Below the pieces are notes generated by a model, which worked only from the letters and a program-made list of their open reading frames with translations, had not been told where the DNA came from and did no database searches. The translations under genes and the position numbers were made by a program. DNA of 64,000 nucleotides from Glandiceps talaboti (Eukaryota > Hemichordata > Enteropneusta > Spengelidae): assembly GCF_964340395.1 (NCBI RefSeq), contig NC_135566.1:3178501-3242500 (forward strand). The letters are read 5' to 3'. The stretch's first letter is position 1. Every line of letters begins with the position of its first letter. Below, piece by piece: positions 58,601 through 64,000 of this stretch.

Positions 58601-61298
58601 TCCAGTTTCAGCTAGTGCAGCTTTCATGAAGCTCAGTTGTGCTAAAAATCTGACTTGAAGTGGTAGTGGTAGTAATAACTTACTTGTGTACTTTACCCAA
58701 TCTACCTGTACCAATCAACTCATTAATTGTCAATTCTTCATACGGAATCACCCACTCTGATAAGATACTCGGCCTCTGTAATAACAATTAACAAGTGTTC
58801 ATTGCAGATATAGACCCCTAATGAAGACACTTTGGACTATATCAAAATTATGACAGTGCAAAATTGTACAAAGGTCTGACACAACTAATATTCTTATTTC
58901 TATCTTTCATCTCACATCATATGAATAAAGATTGAAATAACAGTATTGGTTGTCATGACAATGGTAGACATGATGATTTGGATTATTGACAAGCGAACAC
59001 AGACTCAAACTAAAATTTGCAACATGTTGATATAAGTTGACATAATCACACAGTTATAGGTGGTGTCTTTGATAGTGAATTCTTCTAAAAGTGACTGCAC
59101 ATTCAACCTCATGTCTAATATGAACTGAATGTGATCTTCCAATACACATTTTCAATGACTTCAAGTGTCAATATAAGCAGAATACTAACAAAGTTTAAAC
59201 TTTCATGCTCAAATTCAAGGTCATCAGAAAATCAAAGAGGATGTTGTAACAATTAAAGTGCACATTGAAGATGTTTTGTTTCTAGTAGAAAAATGACGAT
59301 TTTAGAGGTATGTAGGAAGAATTGTCAAACATAACCATGATGGACATTTTAAATATTACTTAGATAAAGGACGAGATCTGAAAAACACATTCACACAAAA
59401 AAAATAATCACTGCAACCAAAATAAAAACCAAATATAATACTGACCAAACTCACCGTACTTTTACGTGACCAACTCTGATCTAAAGGATCAAAATCTGAC
59501 GCTTGGCTGTCAATGGAATCTACTTTACTTGGCAATGTCCTTTCAGAGTCAGTCTGTGAAAACAACGTAATGTTTCGTCATGCCAAACAAATTGCCGACT
59601 GTGTAAAAGATAGTCTGAACATAAAAGTGGATTTATGTATGCTTAACAAATTATTCCAACAGTGATACCATATTTGTCTGCAGTGAAAACATGCACGCAC
59701 ATGCATATGAAGTCATCATTCATTAGTTTTTGGTGATAATGCCTACACAGGCATTATCACAAACATTGTTGACCAGGACATCATTTGCATTGAACAGTGC
59801 CAATAATTTACATACCACATGACCAGGTATTGACAAATCACAACATAGGAAATTGATGAGGTGTGTTACAACATAAAATGCTATCTAAATATACTTACAT
59901 CTATCCCACCATCCATTTGATCCACAGAATCATTACAATGTGACTCAATGATACTGAAACAAAACAAGCAATACAAGTCAGTCACTTCATCCAACTATTG
60001 TATTTTAGGCAACTGTTGTGTCTCCCCACTATAGAGAAAGCACAGTGCTATCACTGTCCTTGCCACCCATGCTGCCATACTTGGCAGGTTTCTGCTATGT
60101 TTTAAAAGTGTTCTATCATCCTTGAGCTTTAGCACTCTTGAATGACAATATTATACTAGTATACTGTCACATGAAGAGAAATGGCTGATCCTCAATGTAC
60201 ATGTACGTATGTATTAAAAAATATAAACAGTCGTCAGAGAATGTTTCAATGTTGATGACATGAATATTATACACTGATCTTTATGCAATTCATTATGCAA
60301 ATTACCATGTTATTGATATGTAAATCATTATGCAAATTAGTTGCCATGCCTACAATCTATCCTGGCAAGAACACTGAATTGTAGAACAGTAGCTATTTGT
60401 ATTCTACGGTACACATCAGGTTTATGTTTAATAGTAGGATCTACTTGAGTACTGCATTGAAAATTATCATTAAAAAACAGCCTCCTTCAGTTTCCCCTGT
60501 CAAGGGACAATATAATTGACATTATACTATAACAAAATAAATGAAACTTTGACATGGTTTATGCATGCCATTTCAATATGTCTCACATGGCCATGGATTG
60601 TAAAAAAAAAAACCAAAAAAAAACCAATTATGCATATGTGAAAGCACTGCACCTACCTTGGCGTTATTTGGATTATTTCACTGTGGACATGTCTGTTAGG
60701 ATGGGGTTCAATATCTGTCAAAAATTACAAACAAATATGTTTAAGTGAACTTGTCATAACAAATTTAAAACTGGATACACTTTGAAGCATTTGTTATTTA
60801 AAGGAAGACATTTAGATTGTTTGTCTGTCTACTGACTGAGTTACTGATGGTGACATCTACAACTGACACAAAAACATCAGTACGTTTGCTTGAATACTTG
60901 AAATTGACTGAGTTACCGATGGTGACACATCTACAACTGTGGCAAAACACCGACGCATTTGCTTGAATGCATAACAACATCTGTTTTGAAGGAATAAAAT
61001 GAGTGGTAAGTATACATTACAATGTGAATAAAATTACCTGGGAAATCAAAATGATTTTGTCTTGATAATGGTACAGGTGATGGTGTCAGATGTGCAGGAC
61101 TTTGCTGCACTGAGCTTGGTTGGGCTGGACTTTGTGGTGACTGAAACGGTGCTGGACTTGACGGCGTTGATGAGGTTGTTGATGACGGATTAGAACTTGG
61201 CTCTGGCACGTAATGAAAATGGTCGTTTGGAGTTTGGAGTTTTACAGCTGGATTACTGTTCATTTGATGAGCAGCCAGGTCTGATGCTGTCCTTGACG
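54446..61298 (-). CDS. KSR: Kinase suppressor of Ras (KSR), C-terminal 12 exons
   Basis: Scaffold/pseudokinase that brings RAF, MEK and ERK together downstream of Ras. Exons in transcript order: 61298-61038, 60714-60657, 59953-59899, 59553-59455, 58775-58684, 58075-57991, 57619-57531, 57350-57254, 56392-56256, 55891-55754, 55279-55150, 54598-54446; 463 residues plus a split first codon, all in phase. First exon: Ser/Pro-rich CA4 region with [17 protein letters not shown], near-identical to vertebrate KSR, and the ERK-docking motif FDFP. Next comes SRKSTRPS, matching the 14-3-3 site before the kinase. Kinase domain: glycine loop GTGRLG, VAIK with lysine, [23 protein letters not shown] (Lys for Arg of HRD), TDFGLF, SPE for [15 protein letters not shown]. 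The C-terminus ends RSAESVL. Missing N-terminal exons (CC-SAM CA1, CA2, C1 finger) should lie at or beyond the right edge. The vertebrate KSR1/KSR2 split probably does not apply. Confidence 0.95.
55380..55741. repeat. (CAAT)n microsatellite with segmental duplication
   Basis: AATC tetramers in a KSR intron. A block of about 140 bp containing TTATCAATCAAATTATTAAT and AATCTACTAATCTATTAATC occurs twice (from about 55471 and from about 55616), followed each time by (CAAT)n. Confidence 0.9.
56791..56953. mobile_element. Inverted-repeat element, CATAGACCCTCCACC family
   Basis: CATAGACCCTCCACC at 56792-56806 is inverted at 56939-56953 (GGTGGAGGGTCTATG), with a 130 bp non-coding interior containing several CpGs. 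Lies in a KSR intron. Related arms occur at 14534-14551, 38604-38621 and the palindrome at 42078. Confidence 0.65.
57098..57115. repeat. Poly(G) run in KSR intron
   Basis: About 17 consecutive G. Similar runs in the window: about 22170, 27219, 50057, 54978 (as C) and 63110. Such homopolymers are recurrent here. Confidence 0.9.
60005..60382 (+). repeat. Dispersed repeat, copy 2 of pair with 39600-39955
   Basis: Second copy, in a KSR intron. It shares AAGAGAAATGGCTGA, ATTACCATGTTATTGATATG and TATGCAAATTAG over about 370 bp with moderate divergence. Proves an interspersed family rather than local duplication. Confidence 0.85.
60834..60975. repeat. 72-bp tandem duplication in KSR intron
   Basis: Two diverged copies starting GACTGAGTTA(C/T)(C/T)GATGG at 60834 and 60906, both ending near TTTGCTTGAAT. 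Confidence 0.85.
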
Positions 61299-64000
61299 CT
61301 AAGAAAAAAGAATCATCTTTTATGTTCACATAATCTGACATTGCTATGGGTACTTAGCAAACTTCAAGACTACAGAAAGCAAGCTTTCAACTAACTAAGA
61401 TAGACATTATACAATAAGCTATTAATTTACACACTAATGAAATGTTCTTTTCCACACATGGTTCACAGTCGATCTACAAACTTGACCTTTGAAATAGGAA
61501 ATAGGCTTCAGAATTTCACCAAACATGACTCCATAGCATACTACAGCCTTATAATCTCAGGTTCCTCTTTGACAAAACTATGCAGTCAGTGTCCTGTCCT
61601 GGTTAAATTGTTCCGTATATTTGTAGACTTGTTTACAACAAAATTCAGCCATATGCACTGTCAATATAATATGCTAATTCTCTGCTAACTGATTTACATA
61701 CGACCTAAACATCCATCTATCTTGCAGTTTAACATGATAATTATCTATCAACTAATTTACATACAAAGTAAACACTCACTGACTTACAACAACATAAACT
61801 AGAACTCCTAAGAGAGAAACTTGAGACTATACGGCTGTAGTATGCTATGGGCTCTTACTTGGTGAAATTCTAAAGTCTATCTCTGATTCCAAACATTAGA
61901 CCAGGATCAATCCTAAGTATTCTCGCAAACCAGAGCTGATATTTTTAAGCGACACTGTGAAATATCTTGGGCGGTGCCATAAAAAAGAGGCTGTGGTTTA
62001 CAACATTGGCCCTAAGTCCATATTAACATACTTTTACTAAACATGTCACCACTTTGTGACTCACTGACTGACTGGCCAAGTTATTTCAAATAGTTGGGCG
62101 CTAACACCAAAATAGTTATAACAGTTCGCTGTCATAGTATTGAGATTTTGTGATGGAAACAAACAGATATTTTGACTGAAATACACTAAGAAAGCAACAC
62201 AGTGCTCAGTGATACATGAATTTGAATGTTATTACATGCATTCCTCAATAGTTCAAAATTGTAAATTTCAATTTAGTAACAGTCAAACTTAAATAGATCT
62301 CAATTCAAACATGAACGGCAATTAGTAGAAAATAAAAATTTGGGGACAAAAACAACCTTGGTTTTGCATTAATACCTCATCTTATGTGCACTTTAGTCAG
62401 AAAATTCTACAAAATGATTTCAAAGTATTGCTGACAATGTGTGTACATTTGATCAAATTTGTCATCCAATGATAAATTGTACAAGGAAAGTACAGTGAAG
62501 TTCTGCAGCTGTGTCCAAGACAGTAAACATGGACTGTTTATTTTTATACAATTGATCATAATAAAGCTGTGTACATCATATCAGGCTCTATTTATACAGA
62601 TGACTATCTCCATACAAGAGTAAACAGTAACCATGTCATTTTTAAAAAGCAAATATTTTGCATTTGTTAGCTTTAGCTTGCACATGAAAGATGATACCTT
62701 TACATCAGGAAATGTTGATTTTGGATGCAAAAACCATCTTAGTCTGTGACATACAACATTCGACATGCCATGCTATCAGCAAGCACTCATGTTTATAAGC
62801 CTGATAGGGCTGAACAACATGGCATAGCTATGAGTTTTTCACACACTATTTTAACCAGCTCCTATACAGCTGTACAACCAGGCAAATATCAGGCATGCTA
62901 TGGGTGATACATGCAATTTGTATAGCTTGATACATATGGTATGTATACGGTGTAGAATATTAGAATGTCAACCAGACAGACATTCTCTCCACACAGTCTG
63001 TGATCTTGGTAATGAAAACTCAGTATTGTTGGCTATGTCACCTTACCTAAACTGTTAAAGGATGATTGCACAATGTCACACAAACTCAATAAACGAACTT
63101 CGTTTGTTGGGGGGGGGGGGGGTATCAATGATTGCGTAACTTCATTTTCACACTTCTAACCAAATGTTGAAAACTTTCATGCCTTAAATGATAAAAGCTT
63201 CTGTATTTACTACTGAAATGTTGATAGGTTGATCAAAATTTACTTCTAATGTGAGATACGGTGCTGGGTTTCCGGTAGTATTTTGATGTATTTACCATAA
63301 TCTCAGTACACAGGTTCATAAGATGGGAACTTCATGTTTACCACCATGTTTTTACATTGCATTGATCATAGTGGTGTGACTGCTACATCACAGTTTACAT
63401 CATATATTATGGGATGTCACACTTGTGAATGTTTATTTAGGGGGAGGAAGGAGGGGATTTTGTCCTAAATGAACAATGTTTGTTTATTGAGCTTGTGTGA
63501 CATTGTGCGACCGTCCCTAACCCTAGGAAAATATCAGAACAAAATCACACATTGACATTCAAGGCTATTTGTCCAAAGGTCACATTTCCATATACAGCCA
63601 ACTACACAATATGCTGAATATCCCACAATTCTCTCTGATTTGTATGACCATACATAAGCTCTTTCAATGTAGAAACTCATCAGTAACAATTCTACTCTTT
63701 GACAACATCAACAATGTTTTCACAAACCCTGTACACTGGGGAAATTTGTCTGGAATACATAGTTAGATTGTCTGGGCATGCAAATCAGAGAATTGTGGGT
63801 CATTCAATGTACTGTGAACAAGGTCACATCCAGGTAACTTACAACAATCAACATAATATATGCATCATGTGACTAATTATTCAACCAATCAGTTTCTACA
63901 TATGATATCCATTTAAATTGCTGAGTTTTTATTTCTTAGTTCACAGGCTGTGAGGAACAAATGTTTGCCAGGTTAACTATCCAACCAACTACAGAGGATG
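61299..64000 (-). other. KSR intron (and possibly unrecognised upstream exons)
   Basis: The acceptor of the 61038-61298 exon (minus TTTTTTCTTAG) opens a long intron reaching at least far into this stretch. No cysteine/histidine-rich C1 finger or SAM-like exon was recognised. One phase-compatible donor (minus CAGTTTAG/GTAAGG at about 63054) exists, but the sequence before it does not resemble KSR. A poly(G) run is at about 63109-63122. Otherwise nothing supportable. Confidence 0.5.

Noticed and set aside
63046-63100. Possible upstream KSR exon with a GTAAGG donor in matching phase
   Set aside because: The encoded stretch (EVRLLSLCDIVQSSFNSL) does not resemble the C1 finger expected just before this point in KSR, and the preceding acceptor lacks a pyrimidine tract other than a homopolymer C run.

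Overview
The window is intron-rich animal nuclear DNA. It is AT-rich, full of microsatellites, foldback elements and tRNA-derived SINE-like repeats, and its genes have many short exons with canonical GT/AG junctions. Encoded proteins align along their length with vertebrate orthologues remembered from family knowledge (UPB1, KSR, MYBBP1A), so a bilaterian is certain. Repeat style and protein similarity suggest a marine invertebrate, perhaps a non-vertebrate deuterostome such as a hemichordate or lancelet; the exact lineage cannot be fixed from sequence alone.

Layout. (1) 432-21021, plus strand: complete 27-exon gene for a MYBBP1A / DNA polymerase phi (POL5) family nucleolar protein, 1184 aa. 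Its introns hold a 3.1 kb TTAA-flanked inverted-repeat element, SINEs, several foldbacks, and decayed tandem copies of the gene's own exon edges. (2) 22202-24010, minus strand: intronless BTB-BACK-kelch-like gene (602 aa), convergent with MYBBP1A. (3) 24011-31576: intergenic DNA with large palindromic elements, a SINE and one tRNA-Asp(GTC) gene on the minus strand. (4) 31577-41645, plus strand: complete 14-exon beta-ureidopropionase gene (UPB1), 383 aa, with the Glu-Lys-Cys catalytic triad intact. (5) 44610-50036: satellite array of about 12 units of 459-469 bp with partial dimeric higher-order structure. (6) 54446-61298, minus strand: last 12 exons of a kinase suppressor of Ras (KSR) gene; its N-terminal exons are beyond the right edge or unrecognised in 61299-64000.

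The genes do not form one pathway: ribosome biogenesis/transcription, probable Cul3-adaptor function, pyrimidine catabolism and Ras-MAPK scaffolding. They sit as two convergent pairs (MYBBP1A with BTB-kelch; UPB1 with KSR), the satellite lying between the facing 3' ends of the second pair. All splice joins were checked by eye for reading-frame continuity. No viral sequence, CRISPR array or bacterial-type operon was seen. The most unusual structures are the homogenised satellite, the self-derived growth of MYBBP1A intron 14, and several families of inverted-repeat elements recurring across the window.
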